Part shown: positions 17,791 to 25,496 of the stretch, one piece after another
Layout: each line of letters opens with the position of its first letter
Position numbering within the stretch: position 1 is the first letter of the stretch
Assembly (NCBI GenBank): GCA_017416685.1
Contig: JAFQBN010000001.1
Span: 23,395 to 87,394 of the forward strand
Source: Oscillospiraceae bacterium
GTDB lineage: Bacteria; Bacillota; Clostridia; Oscillospirales; Oscillospiraceae
Direction: 5' to 3'
DNA: 64,000 nucleotides
Made by a program: the position numbers and the translations under genes
Notes under the pieces: model-generated
The model's database searches: none
Seen by the model: only the letters and a program-made list of their open reading frames with translations
What the model was told of the DNA's origin: nothing

Positions 17791-18938
17791 TGACACCGGA
17801 AAAACTCCTGTTTGCCCTGCTTAGGATCGCGGTCTGCGGGGGCGAACCGGGCCAGGAGATACGGGAAGCCTGTACGCCGGAAGCCTTGGAACAGGTCTAT
17901 ACCCTTGCCCGACGGCACGATCTGGCACATTTGGCGGGACACGCTTTGAGCGCGTTGACCCTGCCGGAGAGCGAAGCACTTAAGGCACTTCGTCAGGCGG
18001 CGGCAGTGGCCGTTTTCCGGCACATGAGATTTGATCATGAGCTGAAACAGATCTGCGATACGCTGAACCGGGCCGGGATCGATTTCATCCCCCTGAAAGG
18101 CGCGGTGATTCGGGACCTGTACCCTGCACCGTGGATGCGTACCAGCGGGGATATCGACGTTCTGGTCCGCAGGGAGGATCTGGAACGGGCGGCCGCCGCG
18201 CTCGCGCAGGAGCTTTCCTACACCGCGGACGAGGAAATGAATTATCATGACCTGCTGCTGGTTGCCCCAGACGGCGTCCACGTGGAGCTTCATTTTTCCC
18301 TTCGGGAGAACATGGAGAATATCGACAGACTGCTGGATCGGGTGTGGGACCATGCCGTTCCCGCCGAGGGCAGCCGATATGCACTGGCGGACGAATTTCT
18401 GGCCTTTCACCTGATCGCTCACATGTCCTACCACTTTGCAAACGGTGGCTGCGGCATTCGCCCGATTCTGGATGTATTCCTGCTCATGAGGCACAGGCGT
18501 GTGGATGAGGCGGTGCTGCGGGACTATTTATCGCAATGCTCCATCGAGACGTTCTACGACCATGTACAGGAACTGATCGGTGTTTGGTTCGGGGACCGGA
18601 CGGCGACCCCGATCACGGATATGATGACGCGGTTCATTCTGGACGGAGGCACCTACGGCAGCGCAATGCAGCGTCAGGCGGTAGCTCAGGAGCGGGAGGG
18701 CGGAAAAGTCCGATATCTGCTCAGTCGGGTGTTTATGCCGTACGAGCGGATGAAGCGAAAGTACCCGGTGCTTCAGACCTGTCCGATCCTGTTTCCGCTT
18801 ATGCAGGTGCGGCGCTGGGTCGAGCTGTTTTTCGGCGGCAGATTTAAGCGCGCGGTAAGCGAAGTGCGCAGAAGCAAACAAATCGACAGGAACGAAGCGG
18901 AAGATATCAGCTGCCTTCTGCGGCAGCTGGGCCTGTAA
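17790..18938 (+). CDS. NTP_transf_5 family nucleotidyltransferase-like protein, copy 2
   Basis: A 382-aa paralogue of the 14233 product. It shares AGIDFIPLKGAVIRDLYPAP (about residues 94-113), RTSGDIDVLVRREDLE (about 116-131) with the acids of a nucleotidyltransferase metal site, and HVELHFSLRE (about 162-171). ATG 17790 overlaps the CapG stop by one base, with GGAGAA at 17776-17781; a start 5 codons upstream is also in frame. It is the last gene of the polysaccharide operon, before a strong terminator. Function is unknown. Presence of two divergent copies suggests two substrates or a heteromeric complex. Confidence 0.8.
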   Translation: MTPEKLLFALLRIAVCGGEPGQEIREACTPEALEQVYTLARRHDLAHLAGHALSALTLPESEALKALRQAAAVAVFRHMRFDHELKQICDTLNRAGIDFIPLKGAVIRDLYPAPWMRTSGDIDVLVRREDLERAAAALAQELSYTADEEMNYHDLLLVAPDGVHVELHFSLRENMENIDRLLDRVWDHAVPAEGSRYALADEFLAFHLIAHMSYHFANGGCGIRPILDVFLLMRHRRVDEAVLRDYLSQCSIETFYDHVQELIGVWFGDRTATPITDMMTRFILDGGTYGSAMQRQAVAQEREGGKVRYLLSRVFMPYERMKRKYPVLQTCPILFPLMQVRRWVELFFGGRFKRAVSEVRRSKQIDRNEAEDISCLLRQLGL

Positions 18939-18950
18939 ATATCAAAACGG

Positions 18951-18991
18951 AAAGCACCCACATTCCGATACCGGAGTGTGGGTGCTTTTTT
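18951..18991 (+). terminator. Intrinsic terminator of polysaccharide operon
   Basis: A near-perfect hairpin (AAAGCACCCACATTCC pairing with GGAGTGTGGGTGCTTT) with a short loop and a T6 run follows the last gene by 12 bases. Confidence 0.93.
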
Positions 18992-19383
18992 GCAGGCGGA
19001 TAAAAAGCGCAACCCGTTGGAGCGCAAGGGTTGCAGTGTGCATGCAGGGAACAAAAAGCCGCGACTGTCCACGACGGGAGGACATGTGTTTGTTCCACTG
19101 TGACAAATGACGACAAACGACTGTCAAGACAGATGAAAGATGTGGGGTTTGTCAATGGACTTTGCCCCTTTACTGTGTTAGAATGCGGAGCTATAAGCCT
19201 TGCGGCCCAATAAGTTGAGGGTTCTGCAGGCTGCTGAAGCGGCATGAAAAGGGCCGTAAAAAACGATGAAGAGCCGTCCTTTTCAGCCGGGGACGGAGGA
19301 GGAGAGCGGGGCACGCCCCGAATCGTCAAGGGCCACCTTCCGCAGCATGGGGGGTGGCCCACCTCTGAGGAAGGAGAGCGCCT
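18992..19383. other. Gene-poor structured intergenic region (candidate ncRNA or leader)
   Basis: I see no convincing gene in these 392 bases, but many inverted repeats: GCAACCC/GGGTTGC (19009-19034); GGAACAAA/TTTGTTCC (19048-19096) enclosing TGTCC/GGACA; GACAAAC/GTTTGTC (19112-19153) enclosing the palindrome CTGTCAAGACAG (19121-19132); CCGTCC/GGACGG (19274-19296); CGGGGC/GCCCCG (about 19307-19320); and GGGCCACC/GGTGGCCC (19330-19360). GAAAAGG near 19246 can also pair with CCTTTTC near 19278, competing with the CCGTCC stem. It precedes the small zinc-ribbon gene. A structured RNA, a leader or the relic of a mobile element are all possible. Confidence 0.45.
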
Positions 19384-19572
19384 ATGGAGCAGATACATTT
19401 TTCCGTTGACCGCTGTGTAATATGCGGCAGCATCGTGGAAGAGGGGCGCTGGGTCTGTGTCGGGTGTGAAAAGCAGAAGGTAAATCCGCCCAAGGGCGGC
19501 GAGGTTCGGACGGCGCAGGAGGAAGCACCGAAAAAGTTCCGGCGGTTTTTCCGGAAGAGGCCGAAAAAATAA
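19384..19572 (+). CDS. Small zinc-ribbon protein
   Basis: A 62-aa protein with two CxxC-type pairs, CVICGSIVEEGRWVCVGCEK (residues 11-30), that should bind one zinc, and a basic tail (KKFRRFFRKRPKK). AAGGAG (19370-19375) sits 8 bases before the ATG, a good ribosome-binding site. Similar CxCG small proteins are common in Clostridia and their prophages, with unknown role. The gene is alone, ends in a bidirectional terminator, and follows the structured region above. Confidence 0.65.
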   Translation: MEQIHFSVDRCVICGSIVEEGRWVCVGCEKQKVNPPKGGEVRTAQEEAPKKFRRFFRKRPKK

Positions 19573-19612
19573 CGTGGTAAGGTGCTGCACACCTTACCAC
19601 GTTTTGTATTTT
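19571..19612. terminator. Bidirectional terminator between zinc-ribbon and Gx-transporter genes
   Basis: AACGTGGTAAGGTG pairs with CACCTTACCACGTT around a 4-base loop, and a T-rich tract (TTGTATTTT) follows on the plus strand. The minus-strand gene stop codon lies inside the hairpin, so both convergent genes share it. Confidence 0.85.
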
Positions 19613-20115
19613 CCGGGTAGTTTTTTGACAAAGAAGCGGGCACACAGGCCGGTGAACAGGCCGGTACCCATGCCGCACAGCAGCAGCCACGGCAGGTAGA
19701 CCACCAAAGCGGGGGTGCGGGTGATGGCGATGGCTACGGCAAGCTGCCCTATGTTGTGGCAGATGCCGCCCAGTATGCCGGCAACCCAAAGCTGACGGAG
19801 GGGCAGAAGCCTGCGCAGCAGACAGGTGACCGCAAAGCACAAAAGACCGCCGGCCAGACTGTAAAACAGAGTAGTGGCCCGACCGGAGAATACACTGCCC
19901 AGCAGAATGCGGCTCAGCAGAACCAGCAGCGTGTCCCCGGGGCCGATGGTGAACATGGTGTACAGGGTGACAACGTTGGCAAGCCCCGGCTTTGCCCCGG
20001 GGACAGGGAAAATGGGAGGCAGCTGTCCCTCCAGCAGGTGTATGCACAGGGCGACAGCGGTCAGCAGAGCCAGCCGGGTCAGCCGCCGGACGGAAGTATC
20101 AGTGCGCAGCGGCAT
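19594..20115 (-). CDS. Gx transporter family membrane protein (Hpre_diP_synt_I family, EetB-like)
   Basis: A 173-aa membrane protein with about five or six helices, of the family formerly called heptaprenyl diphosphate synthase component I and now seen as an ECF S-component-like Gx transporter. PVPGAKPGLANVVTLYTMF (about residues 32-50) and GGICHNIGQLAVAIAI (about 113-128) are its conserved segments. I use ATG 20115, which overlaps the upstream NusG_II gene by 17 bases; longer readings cover that gene. Behind ApbE and NusG_II genes it matches the eetA/eetB neighbourhood of flavin-based extracellular electron transfer. Its substrate (quinone precursor or flavin) is uncertain. Confidence 0.8.
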   Translation of the reverse strand: MPLRTDTSVRRLTRLALLTAVALCIHLLEGQLPPIFPVPGAKPGLANVVTLYTMFTIGPGDTLLVLLSRILLGSVFSGRATTLFYSLAGGLLCFAVTCLLRRLLPLRQLWVAGILGGICHNIGQLAVAIAITRTPALVVYLPWLLLCGMGTGLFTGLCARFFVKKLPGKYKTW

Positions 20116-20464
20116 CGAAATCCACCTGCCTTCCTTTGGGTTGGATGACCAGTCCGTGGGGAAGACACACGATGGGATAACCCTCCGTGCGGGACCAGCC
20201 CTGTTTGACGCACAGCTTGTCGGGACAGTCGGCCTGCTCCACCCGGATGCGGCCGCCGGACACCGCCACGGTGTTGCTGCCGCCGTCGGGGGCGGGGACG
20301 GTAAAGCGGGTGTCCTCGTCAAGGGGGACCGTGCAGAGCAGGACACCGTTTTGATACAGCTCGGCGGAGTTGGCCACCCCCTGCGGCAGGGGGAACAGGA
20401 CGATGGCCGTCACGCAGGCGGCGGCCACAGCGGCAAAGAGCATGACCCAGTACTTCGTCTTCAT
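20099..20464 (-). CDS. NusG domain II-containing exported protein (EetA-like)
   Basis: A 121-aa protein with an N-terminal signal anchor (MKTKYWVMLFAAVAAACVTA) and a single extracytoplasmic NusG_II beta domain ending in ADCPDKLCVKQGW and PIVCLPHGLVIQ (about residues 78-107). CPDKxC plus a CLPH pair is diagnostic of the family, and the cysteines may form a disulfide or bind a cofactor. ATG 20464 overlaps the ApbE stop by 4 bases. The family is regularly encoded between ApbE and Gx transporter genes; its role in redox chemistry is inferred. Confidence 0.82.
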   Translation of the reverse strand: MKTKYWVMLFAAVAAACVTAIVLFPLPQGVANSAELYQNGVLLCTVPLDEDTRFTVPAPDGGSNTVAVSGGRIRVEQADCPDKLCVKQGWSRTEGYPIVCLPHGLVIQPKGRQVDFDAAAH

Positions 20465-21483
20465 CGCAGAACCGTCACCTCCCGTTCGGTGTAGCCGTCC
20501 ATGAGGGTAAAACTGTCCTCTAACCCGGCGGTAATGGTGATGCGCCCATCTTCGCAGACAAATACCGCCTCGAAATCCCGGTGTTCCCGCCAATGGTCGG
20601 CGGCCCTGTCCGTACCCATGACGAACAGAGCGGTGGACAGGGCATCACACAGTGCGCCGGAGGGAGCGACCACGGTCACCGAGGTCAGGCCCGTCCGGGC
20701 CGGATGACCGGTGGCGGGGTCGATGATGTGCCAGTAAGTTTTCCCGTTTTCGGTAAAGGCGCGCTGATAGCCGCCGGAGGTGACCACGGCACAGTCCCGG
20801 ACGGACAGGCGGGCCAGCATACCCTCGCTGTCCGGGTCCTGAATGCCCACCACCCAGTCCGAACCGTCGGGTTTGGTGCCGACAGTCTGAATATTGCCCC
20901 CAAGGCGCAGAATGGCGGAGGAGACGCCCGCCTGTTTCAAATCGTCGGCCAGACGGTCGCCGGCCCAGCCTTTGGCCACACTGCCCAGATCCAGCATAGC
21001 GCCGGGGGAGAGGGTCAGGGTGTTTCCGGACAGGTCGACCTGTTCCGCCCCCACAAGGGGCAGGAGGGACTCCAGTTCCATCTGCGCGGGAACACGGTAC
21101 TCATCGGCGGTAAAGCCCCACGCCCGGACCAGCGGGTAGACCGTGGGGTCCATTGCGCCGTCCGTGCGCCGGGACATGGAAAGGGCGAAATCCACAAGGG
21201 CGGCGGTGTCTTCGCTGACGGACACGGGTCTGCCGTCCGCATTGTTGACGGCAGAGATCTCGCTGTCCGCTTCGGTGACGGACAACTGCTTCTCCAACGC
21301 CAACAGGCTCTGTTGGGCGGCGTTCAGGGCGGTGGAAGCCCCGGCGCCGTAGGCGGTCAGGTGTATAAAGGTGTCCATGGCAGTAAACTGCACGTCGACA
21401 CTGCGGGAGGCGGAGATGCCGCAGGAACACAGAAAAACGAGACCTGCCGCCAGTGCGGTCAGCCGACGCAGAAAACGGGACAT
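20461..21483 (-). CDS. apbE: FAD:protein FMN transferase (ApbE) lipoprotein
   Basis: A 340-aa ApbE family enzyme, which covalently attaches FMN to Thr/Ser of extracytoplasmic redox proteins. The N-terminus LTALAAGLVFLCSCG is a lipoprotein signal with Cys near residue 20. Family motifs are FTAMDTFIHLTAYG (about 33-46), LDLGSVAKGWAGDRLADDL (about 168-186) and HIIDPATGHPARTGLTSVTV (about 256-275). A promoter (ATGACA-17-TATGAT on the minus strand, 21513-21541) lies just upstream. It is first in a three-gene operon with NusG_II and Gx genes. Its flavinylated target is not obvious nearby, unless it is the NusG_II protein. Confidence 0.92.
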   Translation of the reverse strand: MSRFLRRLTALAAGLVFLCSCGISASRSVDVQFTAMDTFIHLTAYGAGASTALNAAQQSLLALEKQLSVTEADSEISAVNNADGRPVSVSEDTAALVDFALSMSRRTDGAMDPTVYPLVRAWGFTADEYRVPAQMELESLLPLVGAEQVDLSGNTLTLSPGAMLDLGSVAKGWAGDRLADDLKQAGVSSAILRLGGNIQTVGTKPDGSDWVVGIQDPDSEGMLARLSVRDCAVVTSGGYQRAFTENGKTYWHIIDPATGHPARTGLTSVTVVAPSGALCDALSTALFVMGTDRAADHWREHRDFEAVFVCEDGRITITAGLEDSFTLMDGYTEREVTVLR

Positions 21484-21512
21484 GGGAACACCTCCTTGTA
21501 AATTCTGCCCCT

Positions 21513-21541
21513 ATCATACCACAGCAGAGAACGCTTGTCAT
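21513..21541 (-). promoter_or_regulatory. SigA-type promoter for apbE operon
   Basis: Read on the minus strand: ATGACA, 17-base spacer, TATGAT, about 30 bases before the apbE start. Confidence 0.7.
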
Positions 21542-21559
21542 GGCTCTGACGGGTTATCG

Positions 21560-21588
21560 TTGATTTTTTGTGTGATTTCGTGTATACT
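21560..21588 (+). promoter_or_regulatory. SigA-type promoter for purine nucleoside phosphorylase operon
   Basis: TTGATT, 17-base spacer, TATACT with an upstream TG (extended -10). It is divergent from the apbE promoter, with only 18 bases between the two. Confidence 0.75.
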
Positions 21589-21624
21589 GTATCATGCAGG
21601 AATGTGCGGAAAGGAGTGGGGCGC

Positions 21625-22449
21625 ATGAGCTTCACCTTTGAACAGTACCGCCGGAGTGCGGACTATATTTTGGACAGGCTGGGCGGCTTTGCCCCCAAGA
21701 TCGCCATGATCCTGGGTTCCGGTTTGGGTGAGCTGGGCGATACGGTGGAAAACCCCATCGTCATCCCCTACGGCGATATCCCTCATTTCCGGGCCTCTAC
21801 CGCCCCCGGACATAAGGGCCAGTTTGTTTTCGGCACGCTGGAGGGCAAATCCGTTGCCGTTATGCAGGGCCGGATGCACCACTATGAGGGGTATTCCTAT
21901 GAGGAAGTTTCCTACGCCGTGCGCGTTCTGCGCCTGCTGGGGTGCGAGACCCTCATCGTCACCAACGCCGCCGGATGTGTGCGCACCGACTGGCAGGCGG
22001 GTGAGCTGATGCTCATCACCGACCACATCAAAATGTTTTCCGAGTCCCCTCTGCGGGGGGAAAACATCCCTGAATTTGGCGTGCGGTTCCCCGACGCGTC
22101 CAAGCTCTACACCCCCGCTCTGCGGGAGGTTGCAAAAGAGGTGGCCCGGGAACAGGGCATCACCCTGCGCGAGGGCGTGTACTTCTACTGCTACGGCCCT
22201 CAGTACGAGACTCCGGCGGAGATCCGCGCGGCCCGTATACTGGGCGGCGACGCCGTGGGTATGTCCACCGCGCCGGAGGTCATCGTGGCCGCCCACTGCG
22301 GCATGCAGGTGCTGGGCTTTACCCTGCTTTCCAACATGGCGGCGGGCATTCTGGACCAGCCCCTGAGCGAGCAGGAGGTGCTGGATGCGGGCCGTGCGGC
22401 CCGGGCGCAGTTCTCCGGACTGGTGCGGGGCTGTCTGGCCCGGATGTAA
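21625..22449 (+). CDS. punA: Purine-nucleoside phosphorylase
   Basis: A 274-aa trimeric-type PNP that splits inosine/guanosine with phosphate in purine salvage. Motifs: IAMILGSGLGELGD (about residues 23-36), FRASTAPGHKGQFVFG (about 55-70, phosphate His), QGRMHHYEGYSYEEV (about 81-95), and YETPAEIRAARILGGDAVGM (about 193-212) with the substrate Glu and Met. ATG 21625 has AAGGAG at 21611-21616; an upstream in-frame start lacks any site. It is followed 12 bases later by an MtaD-like deaminase gene, suggesting joint purine-nucleoside turnover. Confidence 0.93.
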   Translation: MSFTFEQYRRSADYILDRLGGFAPKIAMILGSGLGELGDTVENPIVIPYGDIPHFRASTAPGHKGQFVFGTLEGKSVAVMQGRMHHYEGYSYEEVSYAVRVLRLLGCETLIVTNAAGCVRTDWQAGELMLITDHIKMFSESPLRGENIPEFGVRFPDASKLYTPALREVAKEVAREQGITLREGVYFYCYGPQYETPAEIRAARILGGDAVGMSTAPEVIVAAHCGMQVLGFTLLSNMAAGILDQPLSEQEVLDAGRAARAQFSGLVRGCLARM

Positions 22450-22461
22450 GGAGAGAAAGCT

Positions 22462-23766
22462 ATGAACATTCTGTTTGAACGCGCCAGCCTCCTGACCATG
22501 GACGGTAGCCGCAAGGTGCTGGATAACGCCTTTGTGACTGTGGAGGGTGCGCACATCGCTTACGTGGGACAGACCCGGCCCGCAGGCGACTTTGACCGCG
22601 TGATCGACTGTACCGGCAAGGTGCTGTTGCCCGGTTTTGTCAACGCCCACACCCACATTCCCATGGCTCTTTTGCGGGGCGTGGGCGGAGGGTTGGACCT
22701 GCATCACTGGCTCAACGACTGTATTTTCCCCACGGAAGCCAAGCTGGACGACCGGGCGGTCGGGGCCGGCGCGGCCCTTGGCCTTGCGGAGATGATCGCC
22801 GCCGGCGTGACCTGCATTGCCGATATGTACATGCACACCGATGCCATTGCCAAGGAGATCGCCAAGGCAGGTATCAGTGCCAACCTGTCCTGCGGCGGGG
22901 TGTATTTCGGCGCGGCGGAGGACTTTTCCCCCGACAAGTGCGGCGACTGCCGCAATCAGCAGGTGCTGACCGAGAACTGGCACGGCTTTGACAACGGCCG
23001 CATTAGGGTGGATGCCTCTATCCACGGCGAATACACCTCCAACGCACCCCTGTGGCGGTGGATGGGGCAATACGCCGCCGACCACGGCCTGCGCATGCAC
23101 GCCCACGTGTCCGAGACTGCGGCAGAGCATCAGGCAAGCCTTGATCGAAACGGAAAGACTCCCTTGCAGGTGCTGGACGAGTGCGGCGCGTGGGTCAACG
23201 GCGGTATCGCCGCCCACTGCGTGTACACCACGCAGGAGGATTGGGCGCTGATGGCAAAGCGGGACGTGTCCTGTGTCCACAATCCCTGGTCAAATTTGAA
23301 GCTGGGTTCCGGCATTGCCCCCACCCGCGCCATGAAACAGGCCGGCGTGCGTGTGGCGCTGGGCAGTGACGGCATGGCCTCCCACAACGCGGCAGACCCC
23401 TTCTCCGATATGAAGCTGGCGGCGGCTCTGCCCTGCGGTACTCTGTGCGATGCCACCGCCATGGGTGCGTGGGATGTGCTGGAGATGGCTACCGTCAACG
23501 GCGCGGCGGCCTTGGGCCGTACTGACACCGGTGTGATCGCCCCGGGTAAGGCGGCCGACCTTATTTTGGTGGAGCTGTCCCACCTGAACATGACACCCTG
23601 CCACGACGTGGCGGAGAATCTGGTCTATTCTGCCCGGCCCGAGAACGTGACCATGAATATGGCTCGGGGACAGGTCATATATGAAAATGGGGTGTATCAC
23701 ACCTTGGATCTGGCGCGCATTCGTGCCGAGGTGACTGACTACGCCCTGCCCCTGTTGTTCGGCTGA
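22462..23766 (+). CDS. mtaD: Amidohydrolase, 5-methylthioadenosine/S-adenosylhomocysteine deaminase-like
   Basis: A 434-aa amidohydrolase superfamily enzyme. The HxH metal motif lies in GFVNAHTHIPMALLRGVGG (about residues 58-76), MHAHVSETAAEH (about 212-223) gives another His and Glu, IAAHCVYT (about 247-254) another His, and ALGSDGMASHNAADPFSDM (about 301-319) the catalytic Asp. This layout and LHHWLNDCIFPTEA match MtaD/SAH deaminases, which turn adenosine-type nucleosides into inosine-type ones. Linkage to PNP agrees, because the deaminated product is a PNP substrate. Exact substrate preference is inferred. Confidence 0.88.
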   Translation: MNILFERASLLTMDGSRKVLDNAFVTVEGAHIAYVGQTRPAGDFDRVIDCTGKVLLPGFVNAHTHIPMALLRGVGGGLDLHHWLNDCIFPTEAKLDDRAVGAGAALGLAEMIAAGVTCIADMYMHTDAIAKEIAKAGISANLSCGGVYFGAAEDFSPDKCGDCRNQQVLTENWHGFDNGRIRVDASIHGEYTSNAPLWRWMGQYAADHGLRMHAHVSETAAEHQASLDRNGKTPLQVLDECGAWVNGGIAAHCVYTTQEDWALMAKRDVSCVHNPWSNLKLGSGIAPTRAMKQAGVRVALGSDGMASHNAADPFSDMKLAAALPCGTLCDATAMGAWDVLEMATVNGAAALGRTDTGVIAPGKAADLILVELSHLNMTPCHDVAENLVYSARPENVTMNMARGQVIYENGVYHTLDLARIRAEVTDYALPLLFG

Positions 23767-23794
23767 GGGGCAATTCTTTCGGGAGGCATTGAAT

Positions 23795-25456
23795 ATGTCT
23801 GAACGCAAAACCAAAAACACCATGTTTGGCGGTGTGGCCATTCTGGCCGCGGGCATCGCCATTGTCAAAGTCATCGGCGCCCTGTTCAAGATTCCCCTGT
23901 TCAACATTCTGGGGGAGGAGGGGTCCACTGACTTCTACAACGCCTACAGTATCTACGCTGTGCTGCTGACCATTGCCACAGCGGGTCTGCCGGTGGCGCT
24001 GTCCAAAACCGTGTCCGAGGCCAACACCCTGGGCAACCAGAACCAGAAGCAGCGGGTGTTCCGGGTGGCGCTGAGCGCGTTTTTAACTGTGGGCATCGTC
24101 TTTTTCCTCATCATGTGGTTTGGGGCGGACTGGCTGGCTGCGGCTATGAACAATACCCACGCCGCTCCGGGTATCAAGGCACTGGCTCCGGCCGTGGTGT
24201 GTGTGGGCTGCCTGTCTGCCTTCCGCGGCTACGCCCAGGGTCACATGAACATGACCCCCACCTCCGTGTCTCAGATCATCGAGGCGTTGTGCAAATTGGT
24301 GCTGGGCCTTGCGCTGGCGGCGGTCATTATGAGTCCGCTGTTTCCCGTAGCTGTGGAGGAGGAACGCAACTCCCTTGCCGCGGCGGGCGCCATCGTGGGC
24401 GTGACGGCAGGTACCATCCTGGCCCTTGCCTATATGGTCACAAACTTCCTGCACACCCGCACCCGGACGGCGGCTGTCAGCCATGATGTACCCCTGCCCG
24501 CCGGACGGATTTTGAAAAATCTGCTGCGTATCGCCATCCCCATCACACTTTCCACTTCGCTGGTGCCGCTGATCAACGTGCTGGACAACGCTCTGGTGCA
24601 GGGTCGTCTGCAGGATGCCCTTGGCATGACTGAGCAGGCCAGCCGCGCTCTCTACGGCAACTACACCGTGGCCATCAGCCTTTATAACCTGCCCAGCTCC
24701 TTTATGACAGCCCTGACTGCGGCTATTATTCCTGCCGTTTCCGCCGCGCTGATCCGGGGCGACCGGAAGGGATCTGCCCAGATCACCGGCTCGGTGCTGC
24801 GCATCACCGCCCTGCTGTCCATCCCCATGGGCGTAGGTCTGCTGGCCCTGTCCGGCCCCATCATGCGGCTGCTGTACCCCAACTACGACGTGACCCTGAC
24901 CGGCCCCATGCTGGCGGTGCTGGGTCCGGCCTCCGTGTGCGTGTGTCTGGTTCTGGTGTGCAATGCGGTACTGCAGGCCAACGGCTACGTCAGCCTGCCC
25001 ATCATCACCACCCTGCTGGGCGGCGCGGCCAAGCTGACGGCAAACTACCTGCTGGTATCCATTCCCGAGGTGCACGTGTTTGGTGCGCCCATCGGCACCC
25101 TGCTGTGCTACGCGGTGGTGCTTGTGCTGGATCTCGTTGCCCTGAAGCACATCGTACCCGAAGTGGGCAGCTACCTGCGGGTCTTTGCCAAACCCGCTTT
25201 TGCCGGTGCGGTCATGGGCGGCGGCGCGTGGGCGGCCTACGGCCTTGTGGAGCGGCTGCTGATCGCTGCGGGCATGACCGGACAGGGGAGCGCACAGGTG
25301 CTTTCCCGCGCGGGCAATGCGGTGGCGGTCGTTTGCGCCATTGGTGTGGCGGTTATTTTGTATTTTGCACTGGTGCTGCTGACCCGGGCAATTTCCAAGG
25401 AAGACCTGCTTCTGATGCCAAAAGGGGAAAAAATTGCAAAAATTTTGCGTTTTTAA
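23795..25456 (+). CDS. MOP-family flippase, SpoVB/YabM-like
   Basis: A 553-aa integral membrane protein with about 14 helices. MFGGVAILAAGIAIVKVIGA (residues 9-28) and GDTDFYNAYSIY-like text near 44-55 (EEGSTDFYNAYSIY) are typical of SpoVB/MurJ-type lipid-linked glycan flippases. ATG 23795 is 9 bases after GGGAGG, and a TTG two codons earlier is too close. The order flippase-mazG-(hup)-rqcP matches the Bacillus yabM-yabN-yabO block, supporting a cell-wall or spore-cortex lipid II role. It is unrelated to the capsule flippase at 7235. Confidence 0.87.
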   Translation: MSERKTKNTMFGGVAILAAGIAIVKVIGALFKIPLFNILGEEGSTDFYNAYSIYAVLLTIATAGLPVALSKTVSEANTLGNQNQKQRVFRVALSAFLTVGIVFFLIMWFGADWLAAAMNNTHAAPGIKALAPAVVCVGCLSAFRGYAQGHMNMTPTSVSQIIEALCKLVLGLALAAVIMSPLFPVAVEEERNSLAAAGAIVGVTAGTILALAYMVTNFLHTRTRTAAVSHDVPLPAGRILKNLLRIAIPITLSTSLVPLINVLDNALVQGRLQDALGMTEQASRALYGNYTVAISLYNLPSSFMTALTAAIIPAVSAALIRGDRKGSAQITGSVLRITALLSIPMGVGLLALSGPIMRLLYPNYDVTLTGPMLAVLGPASVCVCLVLVCNAVLQANGYVSLPIITTLLGGAAKLTANYLLVSIPEVHVFGAPIGTLLCYAVVLVLDLVALKHIVPEVGSYLRVFAKPAFAGAVMGGGAWAAYGLVERLLIAAGMTGQGSAQVLSRAGNAVAVVCAIGVAVILYFALVLLTRAISKEDLLLMPKGEKIAKILRF

Positions 25457-25496
25457 TAAGATTTTTACAAAAAACCCTTGCAGAGGAGAGGAAACT

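Noticed and set aside
18992-19383. 6S RNA, tmRNA, RNase P RNA or SRP RNA
   Set aside because: None of the conserved cores of these RNAs could be found, and the ends do not pair as a long rod.
21592-23280. 562-codon minus-strand frame
   Set aside because: Antisense to PNP and the MtaD-like deaminase; no ribosome-binding site and no domain.
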